DNA from: Acerihabitans sp047324305
Lineage (GTDB): Bacteria > Pseudomonadota > Gammaproteobacteria > Enterobacterales > Enterobacteriaceae
Direction of reading: 5' to 3'
DNA: 64,000 nucleotides
NCBI RefSeq assembly: GCF_047324305.1
Contig: NZ_CP178740.1
Coordinates: forward strand, 5,270,001-5,334,000
The notes under the pieces are model-generated. The model ran no database searches. It was not told where the DNA came from and saw only the letters and a program-made list of their open reading frames with translations. This document shows, in pieces, positions 7,499-17,239 of the stretch. How positions within the stretch are numbered: position 1 is the first letter of the stretch; each line of letters begins with the position of its first letter. A program made the position numbers and the translations under genes.

Positions 7499-9872
7499 TT
7501 CTTTCTTCTCCGTCACACAATAGCGCTTCGCGCTTGATACGGGCGGCGGCGACAACCACCTGACCCAGGGAAATGCTACCGTCATTCGTCGGCACCAATT
7601 GATGGCAATACGGCTTGAATCCATGCGACTCAAGGCAGCTCAGCGTATTTATCACGAGAAACTCATTGCAAAAAACACCCCCACTCAATACGATCTGATT
7701 AACCCCAAAACGCTTAACAAGGCGTTGGCATACCTCTCCGATGATATCCACGATCGTGGAGTGAAAACGCCGACTTAGCTGGCTTACATCGCTGACGGGC
7801 ACACGCAGCAGATGGACCAATTCATTGACGAGGGGACGATAGTCCACTTCCAGGCAATCGTCTCGCGCCTCAATGTCATACTCAAATGGCTTGGCCATGC
7901 AGAAATCGCGCTGCAATAGCGCTTCCATTTCGATTGCCGCCTGCGCCTCGTATTCAACCTTTGCGCAAATACCCATCAGCGCCGAGATACCATCGAACAG
8001 ACGACCTATGCTAGTGGTAGTGGTCGCGTTGATTTTCCTGAGGGCCATTTTGGTAAAAACCTCGCGCCGCTGTTCAGACAGGTCGCGTATGGCCGGAACG
8101 TCTATTTCGGTGACCCGTTCGCCGAAGGTCTCAACAAGCAGCGACATGGCGACTCGGATCGGCTCTTTCACGGCCTGATCCCCTCCCAGTAGCAACATTG
8201 GGCGTATATGGCCAACCCTTTCGAACCCCTCGAAATCGCCGAGCAAGAACTCACCACCCCAGATGGTACCATCGGTACCGTAGCCGGTACCGTCGAATAT
8301 CACCCCGATGGTTTTACCCGAAAGTCCGTGTTCCGCCATGCACGAGGCCATGTGGGCGTGGTGGTGCTGAACCTGGACGACACGTATTTCGGATTGCTCG
8401 ATGGCATTTCGGGTTGAGCGGAAGGCAGGGTGCAGGTCACAGGCAAGTGTGTCAGCCCGCACAGCCAGAAGGTCTTGCATATGCTTGGCGCAATCAATGT
8501 GGGACTGAAAGGTGGTTTCATTTTTCAGATCGCCAATGTGCTGGCTGATGAAGACTTGCTTGCCCTTGCTGATGCTGACGGTAGTCTTCAACTCGGCGCC
8601 GAGTGCCACGACCGAACCCACCGAGTAAGGCAGATGGATGGGATACGGAGCATAGCCGCGAGAGCGGCGTAGGAAGGATATCTGAGGCTCATCCCTACCC
8701 TCGCGTACGATCATACGCACGACTGAGTCGTCCACCCGGGTACGGATATCGCGATCGTTCAGAACAAAATAGTCCGCAATTTCGCCCAATTGCTCGATTG
8801 CCGTATGGTTGTCGAACACGATAGGATGCCCGGAAAGGTTACCGCTGGTCATGATCAATACCGGCAGTGTGGGATCCTCAAGCAGCAGGTGGTGCAGCGG
8901 CGCTGACGGGAGCATTACGCCCAGATGGGGATTATGGGGAGCGATCTCTTCCGGCAGGGTCTTCTGACGCTTACGCAACAGGACGATGGGTCGCTGCACG
9001 CTCTCGAGAAGCATCCTTTCATGCGAGTTGATAAAGGCCCAACGGGCGGCGCTCTCGCTGTCGGCAACCATCACTGCGAAAGGCTTGGCATCGCGCCGCT
9101 TGCGGTGACGCAGCTCGCGAACCGCCGCTACATTGCTGGCATCCACCGCCAAGTGGAAGCCGCCAAGGCTTTTGATCGCGATGATAGCGCCCTCGCGCAG
9201 CTTGGAAATTGCGTAGCGCACCACATCATCAGTCTCGATCAGGGCACCGCTACGGTCCGTGAGCTGAAGACTTGGTCCGCAGGTCGGGCAGGCATTCGGT
9301 TGGGCGTGATAGCGGCGATCCTCAATGTCTAAATACTCGTGCTCACATTGTGGGCACATGGTGAACGCACTCATAGTGCTCTGCGCGCGGTCGTATGGCA
9401 TGCCAAGGATGATCGAATAGCGCGGACCGCAGTTAGTGCAATTAATAAAAGCGTACCGATAACGATGGTTGCTTGGATCGCGCATCTCCCTTAAGCAGTC
9501 GCCGCAAACGTTCGAGTCTGGCGGAATGATGGTATTCATGTGTGCTAAGTCGCGGCTCTTACGGATATCAAAACCCTGGTAACGCGGTGCGGGCTCGTCC
9601 AGCAGCACCTCAACCAAATCGTTGATCCGCGCGAGAGGTGGTGGCCGCGATAACATATCATCGATAAAGTCCTTGATAGCTTTTGCCGATGCCTGCAACT
9701 CAAGTAAAACACCTTCGGAGTCGTTGAGCACCCAGCCGGTTGCTCCATGGGTGCGCGCCAGCCGATGGACGAAGGGGCGGAAGCCAACCCCTTGCACGAT
9801 CCCGCAGACCCGGTAACGATGGGTCTCGAGCGCTTCGATTGGCTCAACAGAGTCTGGGAAGTTCTGCACCAT
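7491..9872 (-). CDS. hypF: HypF carbamoyltransferase
   Basis: 793 residues with the full HypF architecture: acylphosphatase domain (VQGVGFRPFVHRLA, about 18-105), two C-x2-C zinc-finger pairs (CGDCL...CTNCG and CPQCE...CPTCG, about 115-195), a YrdC-like domain that activates carbamoyl phosphate, and a Kae1-like domain with HHHAHMASC. In hydrogenase maturation HypF passes carbamoyl to the HypE C-terminal cysteine using ATP. Start ATG at 9872 has GAGGAA a few bases upstream; an in-frame start at 9902 would lengthen the overlap with hypE. No hydrogenase or hypABCD lies in the window, so the role is probably different here. It overlaps hypE by 29 bases and the HAD gene by 8. Confidence 0.93.
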   Translation of the reverse strand: MVQNFPDSVEPIEALETHRYRVCGIVQGVGFRPFVHRLARTHGATGWVLNDSEGVLLELQASAKAIKDFIDDMLSRPPPLARINDLVEVLLDEPAPRYQGFDIRKSRDLAHMNTIIPPDSNVCGDCLREMRDPSNHRYRYAFINCTNCGPRYSIILGMPYDRAQSTMSAFTMCPQCEHEYLDIEDRRYHAQPNACPTCGPSLQLTDRSGALIETDDVVRYAISKLREGAIIAIKSLGGFHLAVDASNVAAVRELRHRKRRDAKPFAVMVADSESAARWAFINSHERMLLESVQRPIVLLRKRQKTLPEEIAPHNPHLGVMLPSAPLHHLLLEDPTLPVLIMTSGNLSGHPIVFDNHTAIEQLGEIADYFVLNDRDIRTRVDDSVVRMIVREGRDEPQISFLRRSRGYAPYPIHLPYSVGSVVALGAELKTTVSISKGKQVFISQHIGDLKNETTFQSHIDCAKHMQDLLAVRADTLACDLHPAFRSTRNAIEQSEIRVVQVQHHHAHMASCMAEHGLSGKTIGVIFDGTGYGTDGTIWGGEFLLGDFEGFERVGHIRPMLLLGGDQAVKEPIRVAMSLLVETFGERVTEIDVPAIRDLSEQRREVFTKMALRKINATTTTSIGRLFDGISALMGICAKVEYEAQAAIEMEALLQRDFCMAKPFEYDIEARDDCLEVDYRPLVNELVHLLRVPVSDVSQLSRRFHSTIVDIIGEVCQRLVKRFGVNQIVLSGGVFCNEFLVINTLSCLESHGFKPYCHQLVPTNDGSISLGQVVVAAARIKREALLCDGEERNE

Positions 9873-10911
9873 AGAGTTCCTCAATAATTGTCTGGGTACC
9901 ATCTGATTCCATCATGCGCACCTCCGGTAAGGAAGATGCCACAACCTCGCCAATGATGGCCGCCTTCTTGCCACAGGGATCTTCGTGCAAAAGAGCCAAA
10001 ACTCTATCCGCCACGTCGGGCTCGACAAAAAGACACAAGCACCCCTCGTTGGCGAGATTGATCACGTTGACCCCCAGCATATCGGCAGCCATAGCGGCTT
10101 CTGGAAGTACCGGCAGCGCTTGCTTGTCGAAGTGGATCGCACAGTTGGCCGCACGTGCGTGCTCGTGCAGCACTGCTGATAGACCGCCGCGGGTAACGTC
10201 GCGCATTGAGGCAACTTTACCTGTCGGCACGTTGCTCAATACTGAATCGATCATATGATTTAGCGGTGCACAATCGCTCAGTACGTTGCGCTCAAAGCCT
10301 AGACCTTCCCGGATCGAAAGCAGGTGGATGGAGTGATTTCCGATATAGCCGCTGAGGATGATTTTTTGCCCAGGTCGGACGTTACGAACGGAGACTGGAG
10401 GACGCTCCATGACGCCGACGCCGGCGGTGTTGATGAAAAGCTTGTCGGCCTCGCCCTTGCCTACTACCTTGGTATCACCGGCGACGATCTTGACGTCCGC
10501 CGAGCGTGCTGTATCGCGCACGGACGCTATGATCTTCATCAGATCAGCCATTACTATGCCATCTTCGATGATGAGGCTAAGCGTTATATAGAGAGGACGC
10601 GCGCCACTCACCGCCAGGTCGTTCACGGTGCCGCACACCGCGATTTTGCCGATATCGCCATTCCCAAAGAATAGTGGTGTCACCACGAAAGAGTCTGTGG
10701 TAAAGGCGATACGGGTAGTTGGCAGTTCCAGAAATGCGCTGTCCTCCATGGTGCCTAGATAGGTATCTCCTAATGTCTCGGAGATCCGCTCCACGAGCTC
10801 CCGGCTTAGCTTGGCGCCGGTGCCATGATCCAGAATCACGGTTTCGATCGGTGAACCATGTGATTCAGTGGCCGGGCCATTGCTGCCGGTCTGTGTATAA
10901 GCCATATTCAT
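9844..10911 (-). CDS. hypE: HypE, carbamoyl-dehydrating / thiocyanate-forming protein
   Basis: 355 residues of the PurM-like ATP-binding fold: ILDHGTGAKLSRELV near the start, TDSFVVTPLFF, GDIGKIAVCGTVNDLA and a glycine-rich VTRGGLSAVLHE. It ends in PRLC, keeping the C-terminal cysteine that HypE carbamoylates and dehydrates to a protein-bound thiocyanate. The donor chemistry therefore looks intact. Start ATG at 10911 is set by GGAGG 5 bases upstream, rather than the ATG at 10923. The start overlaps the preceding gene as ATGA. Confidence 0.94.
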   Translation of the reverse strand: MNMAYTQTGSNGPATESHGSPIETVILDHGTGAKLSRELVERISETLGDTYLGTMEDSAFLELPTTRIAFTTDSFVVTPLFFGNGDIGKIAVCGTVNDLAVSGARPLYITLSLIIEDGIVMADLMKIIASVRDTARSADVKIVAGDTKVVGKGEADKLFINTAGVGVMERPPVSVRNVRPGQKIILSGYIGNHSIHLLSIREGLGFERNVLSDCAPLNHMIDSVLSNVPTGKVASMRDVTRGGLSAVLHEHARAANCAIHFDKQALPVLPEAAMAADMLGVNVINLANEGCLCLFVEPDVADRVLALLHEDPCGKKAAIIGEVVASSLPEVRMMESDGTQTIIEELYGAELPRLC

Positions 10912-11509
10912 GCCGACCTCCATTCGCCGCGCTCAGGGAGATCGTCGCTCTTGCTCAGTAACGACAGGATTTCCGCAGAAGGTGCTACCGTCGCACAGTA
11001 GCCGGCCAGCCATTGTAGCGCCCGATCGGTGTCCTCGGCCGAAGGTGCAAAGACGCAGTCATCGGGGACCCAGACGTTGTAGCCCCGAAAGAATGCATCA
11101 GCGGCCGTAGTTTGCACGCAAACATGAGTTTGCAGCCCAGTGACCACTACCGTTTTAATGCCGAGCTTCTGGAGTGTCTCGTCCAACTTAGTGTCGAAAA
11201 AACCGCTGTCCCGTCCTTTTATAACTACCAGGTCTGACTGATGGTAAATGGTATCGATCAATCTGTTGCCAGGGGTACCAGCGATCGCCGGAATGCCAGC
11301 CGCGCGATTGCGGTAGCGACGTTGCACGGCTGGATCGCTGGGATCATGGATAAGTTGTAGGTGAATGACGGCCTGATCTACAGCTCGAATCCCATCAAGG
11401 AACGTATCAAATTTTTTTTTAGTTTATTTTCTAACTCCTGCGGGTCAGTTGTTATTTTATGAGTAAATTCATACTGCAGGTCATTAGTGAGCACAGCGAC
11501 ATTTGGCAT
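10908..11509 (-). pseudogene. Isochorismatase-family cysteine hydrolase with one-base frameshift in an A9 run
   Basis: Frame 1 starts at ATG 11509 (MPNVAVLTNDLQYEFTHK) and runs into nine A residues (complement of 11412-11420). Beyond them homology continues in another frame (FDTFLDGIRAVDQAVIHLQL...). The span is 602 nt; one extra A would give exactly 200 codons plus stop. The restored protein has the D10-K98-C131 triad (TNDLQ, VIKGRDS, THVCVQTTA) of nicotinamidase/N-carbamoylsarcosine hydrolase-type enzymes, which cleave amides, ureido groups or carbamates. It could be a real mutation, an assembly error in a homopolymer, or slippage-dependent expression. It is first gene of the hypEF operon and ends in ATGA with hypE. 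Confidence 0.8.
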
Positions 11510-11896
11510 TTTTATATTCTCTTATGTTATATACTTATCATAAATGATGACTAACTTTCGTATTAATATACCTACATGCCGAGTGTCTCCTAGGTACAGC
11601 CGGTGCTGGAAGCTATGGAAATGATGATGCCCCACTGCAAGCTGTATTATTCCTAAGTTCAAAGCTCATGTTGATGGCTCGTTAACAAACTTCAAAGTAA
11701 TATTAATTTTTTGTTACCCTCTTCCCCTTTCTCTCAAGGAATTGAATCTTCAGGATTGCTATGTAGGGTTAAGTTTTTTCCCATAACATTTCTCCTCAAT
11801 GTGAAATTAAAGACAATTTCAGAAACTAATGACAATTTCACACGTAGAGAGCAAACTGTATAATTCCTATTTATCCGGATTTGATTAGCTGCTGGA
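11510..11896. promoter_or_regulatory. Divergent regulatory region between hydrolase-hypEF operon and LysR gene
   Basis: For the LysR gene, TATAAT at 11859-11864 fits a -10. Over its -35 lies a cluster of LysR-like half-sites: GTGAAATT at 11801, then GACAATTTCA at 11812-11821 and again at 11831-11840. These form inverted repeats and a direct repeat 19 bases apart. Next to the operon start a perfect ATCAT-AA-ATGAT palindrome occupies 11537-11548. Such a layout fits a LysR protein repressing itself and activating the divergent operon in response to a metabolite. Binding is inferred. Confidence 0.5.
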
Positions 11897-12763
11897 ATGG
11901 ATATAAAACTGTTGAGGGCATTCGTTACATTGGCTGAGCGAGGGAGTTATCATGCGGCAGCAGATATCCTGTACTTGACGCAAAGTGCATTGACTAAACA
12001 AATCCAGACATTGGAACATTTGATTGGAGTGAGCCTTTTTCACCGCGGCCGCCATGGTGCGACGCTGACAGTCACTGGTAAGTTGCTTTATTCCAAGACC
12101 TGCAAATTGATGAAACATTACGACGAATATCTAGAATATGCGCATAGGATACAGAAAGGGAATGTGGGTAAGCTGGCGCTTGGATTCGGCATATCATCAT
12201 TTCAGCTTGCACCTGCATGGGTGAATATTTTTCGTGAACAATTCCCCGATGTGGAAGTATCCCTGAACGACATGCCTTCCAGCGTGCAGTGTCAGATGTT
12301 ACTGGAAGGGCAACTTCAGGCCGGATTTATCCGTCTGCCGGTGACTACTCCTCTTCAGGTCAAGGTGTTGATGGAAGAAAGTCTGGTCCTTGTCACCCCT
12401 TCTGGCCTACGTACAAACCCTGCGGATATCCGGTCTATACTTGAGTCGCATCAGCTCCTGCAGATCCCACCACACCGTGGGAATGGCCTAGTGGTGCAGA
12501 CGGCCAATTTTCTTAGCGAGAATAAACTCAGCGCAAAAATAGTGTCTGCTGCAGACGATATTCAAACCTTATTAGCATTAGTTTCTACTGGAAATGGTGT
12601 GGCATTACTGCCTGCCGGAGTCAGCCATATTTTGCCTGCTGGCCTTAAACTTGTACAAACCCAAGGGGAATATACTAGATGGCAGGTAGGGATTGCTTGG
12701 AACCCGGCGATACAGGATGTGCTGCGAGATAAATTTCTACAGATGATGGCAGTCACAACGTGA
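11897..12763 (+). CDS. LysR-family transcriptional regulator
   Basis: 288 residues. The N-terminal winged HTH reads MDIKLLRAFVTLAERGSYH then ILYLTQSALTKQIQTLE, and a co-inducer domain of periplasmic-binding-protein type follows (GKLALGFG from about residue 90). It is divergent from the hydrolase-hypE-hypF-HAD-MFS operon and is the likely local regulator. The start is the family-typical MDIKLLRAF; its ribosome site is weak (CTGGA close to the ATG). Confidence 0.93.
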   Translation: MDIKLLRAFVTLAERGSYHAAADILYLTQSALTKQIQTLEHLIGVSLFHRGRHGATLTVTGKLLYSKTCKLMKHYDEYLEYAHRIQKGNVGKLALGFGISSFQLAPAWVNIFREQFPDVEVSLNDMPSSVQCQMLLEGQLQAGFIRLPVTTPLQVKVLMEESLVLVTPSGLRTNPADIRSILESHQLLQIPPHRGNGLVVQTANFLSENKLSAKIVSAADDIQTLLALVSTGNGVALLPAGVSHILPAGLKLVQTQGEYTRWQVGIAWNPAIQDVLRDKFLQMMAVTT

Positions 12764-12962
12764 GATAAGGCAGGCTTTAATAATTTTGAATCTGCTTATC
12801 TTGCCACTGCATTAGTCCTCTGATGATCCATACACGTTGACCCGCTTAATGGGCGGATCTAGCGGTAATTGCTGGTAGCATCTCTATTTATAACCCTATG
12901 TGTCAATACCGATCGAATTGTGACCCACCATGCCAAAGTAAAAGTTACCCACCCCCCACGAA

Positions 12963-13751
12963 TTATTGTTGTGATTCAGTCGGCGTTGATTTCCTTAACT
13001 GACCACTTTTGAGCTTGTCTTTTAATCGATAGCTTTGGCCTGTTATTTGGACGATATGCGCATGGTGCAGCAGTCGATCCAACATCGCCGCCGTCAGCGT
13101 CTCATCATCGCCAAACGTCCCAGACCACTGCGTAAATGGCAGGTTACTCGTCAATATCACGCTGCCTGTTTCATAACGGCGGGCCACGACCTGGAAGAAT
13201 AAATTGGCTTCTTCTTTACCGAACGGCAGATAACCCACTTCGTCGATCACCAATAATCGGGGCTTGGTGACACACCGGCCTAAATAGCCTTTTAAATCGC
13301 CCTGACGGTGAGCGGCGACCAGTTGCAACATCATATCCGCCGCCGTAATGAAGCGTACGCTGAGTCCGGCCATCGCGACTTTATGTGCCAACGCGCAGGC
13401 CAAATGGCTCTTGCCAACGCCGGAAGGCCCGAGTAATACGATGTTCTCCTGTCTTTCGATAAACGCCAATCCCGCCAGTTCCTGCAGCTGTGCTCGCGGT
13501 GCGCCGCTGGCAAACTTGAAGTCAAACTGCTCCAGCGTTTTAACCGCCGGCAAACCCGACAGGCGCAGCAGCGTCTGACGCCGACGCTCGTTGCGGCTGT
13601 CATTCTCCAGTCGAAGCAACTGCTCCAGAAAATCGCCGAACGTTCCGGTATCATCCAGCGTCTTCTGTGCCAATCCAGGCCACTCGGCGGCGATGCGGTC
13701 AAGCTTAAAGTACTCGCACAGTTCGCTGATCCGCTGATGCTGAAGGCTCAT
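12963..13751 (-). CDS. istB: IstB, IS21 helper ATPase
   Basis: 262 residues with AAA+ features: Walker A GPSGVGKSHLA, Walker B LLVIDEVGYLPF and sensor-1 ILTSNLPF. IstB promotes strand transfer by IstA. ATG at 13751 overlaps the istA stop (ATGA). Full length and apparently functional, but its partner is truncated. Confidence 0.93.
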   Translation of the reverse strand: MSLQHQRISELCEYFKLDRIAAEWPGLAQKTLDDTGTFGDFLEQLLRLENDSRNERRRQTLLRLSGLPAVKTLEQFDFKFASGAPRAQLQELAGLAFIERQENIVLLGPSGVGKSHLACALAHKVAMAGLSVRFITAADMMLQLVAAHRQGDLKGYLGRCVTKPRLLVIDEVGYLPFGKEEANLFFQVVARRYETGSVILTSNLPFTQWSGTFGDDETLTAAMLDRLLHHAHIVQITGQSYRLKDKLKSGQLRKSTPTESQQ

Positions 13752-14104
13752 GACCTCACCTCCAGCAGCGACTGATAGACCGACAGCGGATGTTGAAAAC
13801 TCTCACGGGGCAAAACCCGGCGGTTATCAACCGATAACGGTACCTCTGTGCCTTCGCGCGGCAACGGGAGCAGCACGTCAATCTCCTGCTGTAGCCGCTG
13901 CTCGGGGGGAATGCCGGTGGTGCCATGCTTGCGGGCGTTGGCGACGGTGGTAAGCCATGGCCCGATACGGCTGTTGGCAGAATCCACGTCAAGGACTAAA
14001 CCGGCCTGCTTAAAGGTGGTCGCCAGGGGAACGACAAAACTGGTCTTCAAATAGTGGTTAAATCGCTCAACTTTACCCTTGGTCTTCGCGCGATAGGGAC
14101 GGCA
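13748..14104 (-). pseudogene. istA: IstA transposase, C-terminal fragment
   Basis: Open from the IS copy B junction: CRPYRAKTKGKVERFNHYLK, containing the E of the DDE triad and its surroundings, then the C-terminal tail ending ...YQSLLEVRS. The N-terminal two thirds, including the HTH and the two catalytic Asp, are missing. Confidence 0.88.
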
Positions 14105-14122
14105 CCCCCTGTGTCAGAGTAG

Positions 14123-14680
14123 TTGAGAAGATCCCTTTTTCGGGATTTCATTCTCAATCCAGGGGGCCGGAGCATCACCATGTCGCGTTTACCTCAGGCT
14201 CGCAAGGACGCCATTTTAAGTAAAATGCTTGCCCCTCATCCGCCGACCATCCGTGAATTGGCACAAAGAGAAGGGATTTCAGAAGCTACACTGTACAATT
14301 GGCGTAATCAGCTTCGCAAAGAAGGTCGCCCTGTGCCCGAACATGATCGCAGCAGTGAGAATTGGTCTGCGCAAACTAAATTCGCCGTCGTCGTCGAAAC
14401 CTCGTCGATGTCGGAGATCGAGTTGAGCGAGTATTGCCGAGCCAAAGGTCTTTTCCCAGAGCAGGTTAAGCAGTGGCGCGAAATATCGATCCAGGCCCAT
14501 GCAGAGCCAGGCGGTTTTAATGATGCGGCCAGCGCACAGCAGAATAAGGCCCAGCGTAAGCAAATTAAACGTCTTGAGCGCGAAGTCCTGCGTAAAGATA
14601 AAGCACTGGCGGAGGCAGCGGCATTACTGATCCTGCAAAAAAAAGTTCGCGCCCTTTGGGGCGACAACGAGGACGATTAA
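14123..14680 (+). CDS. IS copy B orfA
   Basis: 185 residues, same translation as orfA of copies A and C, including the A8 slippery run near the 3' end. OrfA alone usually acts as a DNA-binding inhibitor of transposition, so it may still be functional although orfB of this copy is broken. Confidence 0.88.
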   Translation: MRRSLFRDFILNPGGRSITMSRLPQARKDAILSKMLAPHPPTIRELAQREGISEATLYNWRNQLRKEGRPVPEHDRSSENWSAQTKFAVVVETSSMSEIELSEYCRAKGLFPEQVKQWREISIQAHAEPGGFNDAASAQQNKAQRKQIKRLEREVLRKDKALAEAAALLILQKKVRALWGDNEDD

Positions 14681-15603
14681 CTCCTCTGGCGTACCGGGAA
14701 CAGATCACCGCCTGGGTTCAGCAGGCGTGCAATGATGGCGCATCGTTGTACCGTTCTTGCGAGGGGGTAGGGATCTCTGTTCACAGTTGGTATCGGTGGC
14801 AACAGGATGGTGCTGTTATTGCGGATCAGCGTCCATTGATTGACCGCCCTGAGCCGGCCAACAAACTGAGCTCAACGGAACGCCAGTCGGTGTTGGCGGT
14901 ATGCAATAGCGCGCGTTTCGACAGCGTTCCGCCGAGTCAGATCGTACCGATTCTGGCAGACGAGGGTTGCTACATGGCCTCTGAATCGACGATGTATCGG
15001 GTATTAAGAGAGGCGGGTCAAGTGCAGCATCGTGGACGTGCCGCCAAGGCTGTGCGCGTGGCAAAACCGACCAGCTTTACCGCCACCGCCCCTAACCAGG
15101 TCTGGATGTGGGACGTGACCTGGTTGCCGAGTAGTGTTAAGGGGCTGTATTATAAGCTGTATTTATTTGAAGACCTATTCAGTCGCTACCCGGTGGGTTG
15201 GGAAGTCCATGATGAAGAGACCGGCGAGCTGGCGGCAGATCTGCTACAACGATGTGTCCTGGGGCAGCGCTGTGCTATGCAACCCTTGGTACTGCACTCG
15301 GATAACGGTGCGCCGATGAAAAGTTATACGCTGAAGGCCAAGATGGAAGCCCTGGGTATAACGTCATCCTTTAGTCGGCCGCGGGTATCCAATGACAATC
15401 CGTACGCAGAATCAATCTTTCGTACATTGAAATATTGGCCGTCCTGGCCGCGCAAAGGATTTACCTCGATTGATGCTGCACGGCAGTGGGTGAAGCGCTT
15501 CATTGATTGGTATTGCCACGTCCACCGCCACAGCGGGATCAAATTCGTGACGCCGGCGCAGCGCCATCAGGGCAAGGATAACGGTGTTTGTCAAAGATGT
15601 TGA
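14656..15603 (+). pseudogene. IS copy B orfB, disrupted by copy C
   Basis: Matches orfB of copy A up to ...RHQGKD at 15581, then enters copy C and stops at 15603. The remaining codons resume at 17262 and end at 17424. All three catalytic acidic residues precede the break, but about 50 C-terminal residues are separated off. Confidence 0.88.
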
Positions 15604-15617
15604 GATAAAATTGCGAT

Positions 15618-16706
15618 TTATGCAGCCTGTAAATTCTCGGCGTTTTCTTGTGTCAACGGCCGATCTGGATTGAGTTGAACTTCCTTGTCCCAACCCCAAT
15701 TTCTTGTCTCACCTCGCCACCGTTCCGGGCACGCAGCGCGGGCGGCTTGATAGACTTGGTGACGCTTTAACAGCAAGGCTTTATCCTTGCCCTGATGGCG
15801 CTGCGCCGGCGTCACGAATTTGATCCCGCTGTGGCGGTGGACGTGGCAATACCAATCAATGAAGCGCTTCACCCACTGCCGTGCAGCATCAATCGAGGTA
15901 AATCCTTTGCGCGGCCAGGACGGCCAATATTTCAATGTACGAAAGATTGATTCTGCGTACGGATTGTCATTGGATACCCGCGGCCGACTAAAGGATGACG
16001 TTATACCCAGGGCTTCCATCTTGGCCTTCAGCGTATAACTTTTCATCGGCGCACCGTTATCCGAGTGCAGTACCAAGGGTTGCATAGCACAGCGCTGCCC
16101 CAGGACACATCGTTGTAGCAGATCTGCCGCCAGCTCGCCGGTCTCTTCATCATGGACTTCCCAACCCACCGGGTAGCGACTGAATAGGTCTTCAAATAAA
16201 TACAGCTTATAATACAGCCCCTTAACACTACTCGGCAACCAGGTCACGTCCCACATCCAGACCTGGTTAGGGGCGGTGGCGGTAAAGCTGGTCGGTTTTG
16301 CCACGCGCACAGCCTTGGCGGCACGTCCACGATGCTGCACTTGACCCGCCTCTCTTAATACCCGATACATCGTCGATTCAGAGGCCATGTAGCAACCCTC
16401 GTCTGCCAGAATCGGTACGATCTGACTCGGCGGAACGCTGTCGAAACGCGCGCTATTGCATACCGCCAACACCGACTGGCGTTCCGTTGAGCTCAGTTTG
16501 TTGGCCGGCTCAGGGCGGTCAATCAATGGACGCTGATCCGCAATAACAGCACCATCCTGTTGCCACCGATACCAACTGTGAACAGAGATCCCTACCCCCT
16601 CGCAAGAACGGTACAACGATGCGCCATCATTGCACGCCTGCTGAACCCAGGCGGTGATCTGTTCCCGGTACGCCAGAGGAGTTAATCGTCCTCGTTGTCG
16701 CCCCAA
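15618..16706 (-). CDS. IS copy C transposase orfB
   Basis: 362 residues, same translation as orfB of copy A, with VWMWDVTWL, LHSDNGAP and NPYAESIF providing the DDE residues. Overlaps orfA by 25 bases in the -1 frame and is probably expressed by frameshifting. Confidence 0.9.
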   Translation of the reverse strand: MGRQRGRLTPLAYREQITAWVQQACNDGASLYRSCEGVGISVHSWYRWQQDGAVIADQRPLIDRPEPANKLSSTERQSVLAVCNSARFDSVPPSQIVPILADEGCYMASESTMYRVLREAGQVQHRGRAAKAVRVAKPTSFTATAPNQVWMWDVTWLPSSVKGLYYKLYLFEDLFSRYPVGWEVHDEETGELAADLLQRCVLGQRCAMQPLVLHSDNGAPMKSYTLKAKMEALGITSSFSRPRVSNDNPYAESIFRTLKYWPSWPRKGFTSIDAARQWVKRFIDWYCHVHRHSGIKFVTPAQRHQGKDKALLLKRHQVYQAARAACPERWRGETRNWGWDKEVQLNPDRPLTQENAENLQAA

Positions 16707-17239
16707 AGGGCGCGAACTTTTTTTTGCAGGATCAGTAATGCCGCTGCCTCCGCCAGTGCTTTATCTTTACGCAGGACTTCGCGCTCAAGACGTTTAATTT
16801 GCTTACGCTGGGCCTTATTCTGCTGTGCGCTGGCCGCATCATTAAAACCGCCTGGCTCTGCATGGGCCTGGATCGATATTTCGCGCCACTGCTTAACCTG
16901 CTCTGGGAAAAGACCTTTGGCTCGGCAATACTCGCTCAACTCGATCTCCGACATCGACGAGGTTTCGACGACGACGGCGAATTTAGTTTGCGCAGACCAA
17001 TTCTCACTGCTGCGATCATGTTCGGGCACAGGGCGACCTTCTTTGCGAAGCTGATTACGCCAATTGTACAGTGTAGCTTCTGAAATCCCTTCTCTTTGTG
17101 CCAATTCACGGATGGTCGGCGGATGAGGGGCAAGCATTTTACTTAAAATGGCGTCCTTGCGAGCCTGAGGTAAACGCGACATGGTGATGCTCCGGCCCCC
17201 TGGATTGAGAATGAAATCCCGAAAAAGGGATCTTCTCAA
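16682..17239 (-). CDS. IS copy C orfA
   Basis: 185 residues, same translation as the other two copies, with an HTH segment (REGISEATLYNWRNQLR) and the A8 slippery site plus stem-loop at its end. Confidence 0.88.
   Translation of the reverse strand: MRRSLFRDFILNPGGRSITMSRLPQARKDAILSKMLAPHPPTIRELAQREGISEATLYNWRNQLRKEGRPVPEHDRSSENWSAQTKFAVVVETSSMSEIELSEYCRAKGLFPEQVKQWREISIQAHAEPGGFNDAASAQQNKAQRKQIKRLEREVLRKDKALAEAAALLILQKKVRALWGDNEDD

Larger units (their letters stand above)
12901..14104 (-). mobile_element. IS21-family remnant (right part only)
   Basis: Begins with TGTCAATACCGATCG, a TGT-type end, followed by two similar GTGACCCACC / GTTACCCACC motifs as in IS21-family termini. It contains intact istB and the last part of istA. 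IS copy B cuts istA at 14104; the other end is missing. So the element is broken and cannot move by itself. Confidence 0.85.

Noticed and set aside
7491..10911. Standard [NiFe]-hydrogenase maturation operon
   Set aside because: No hypABCD, no hydrogenase subunits and unrelated coupled genes; the ordinary role is not supported by context.
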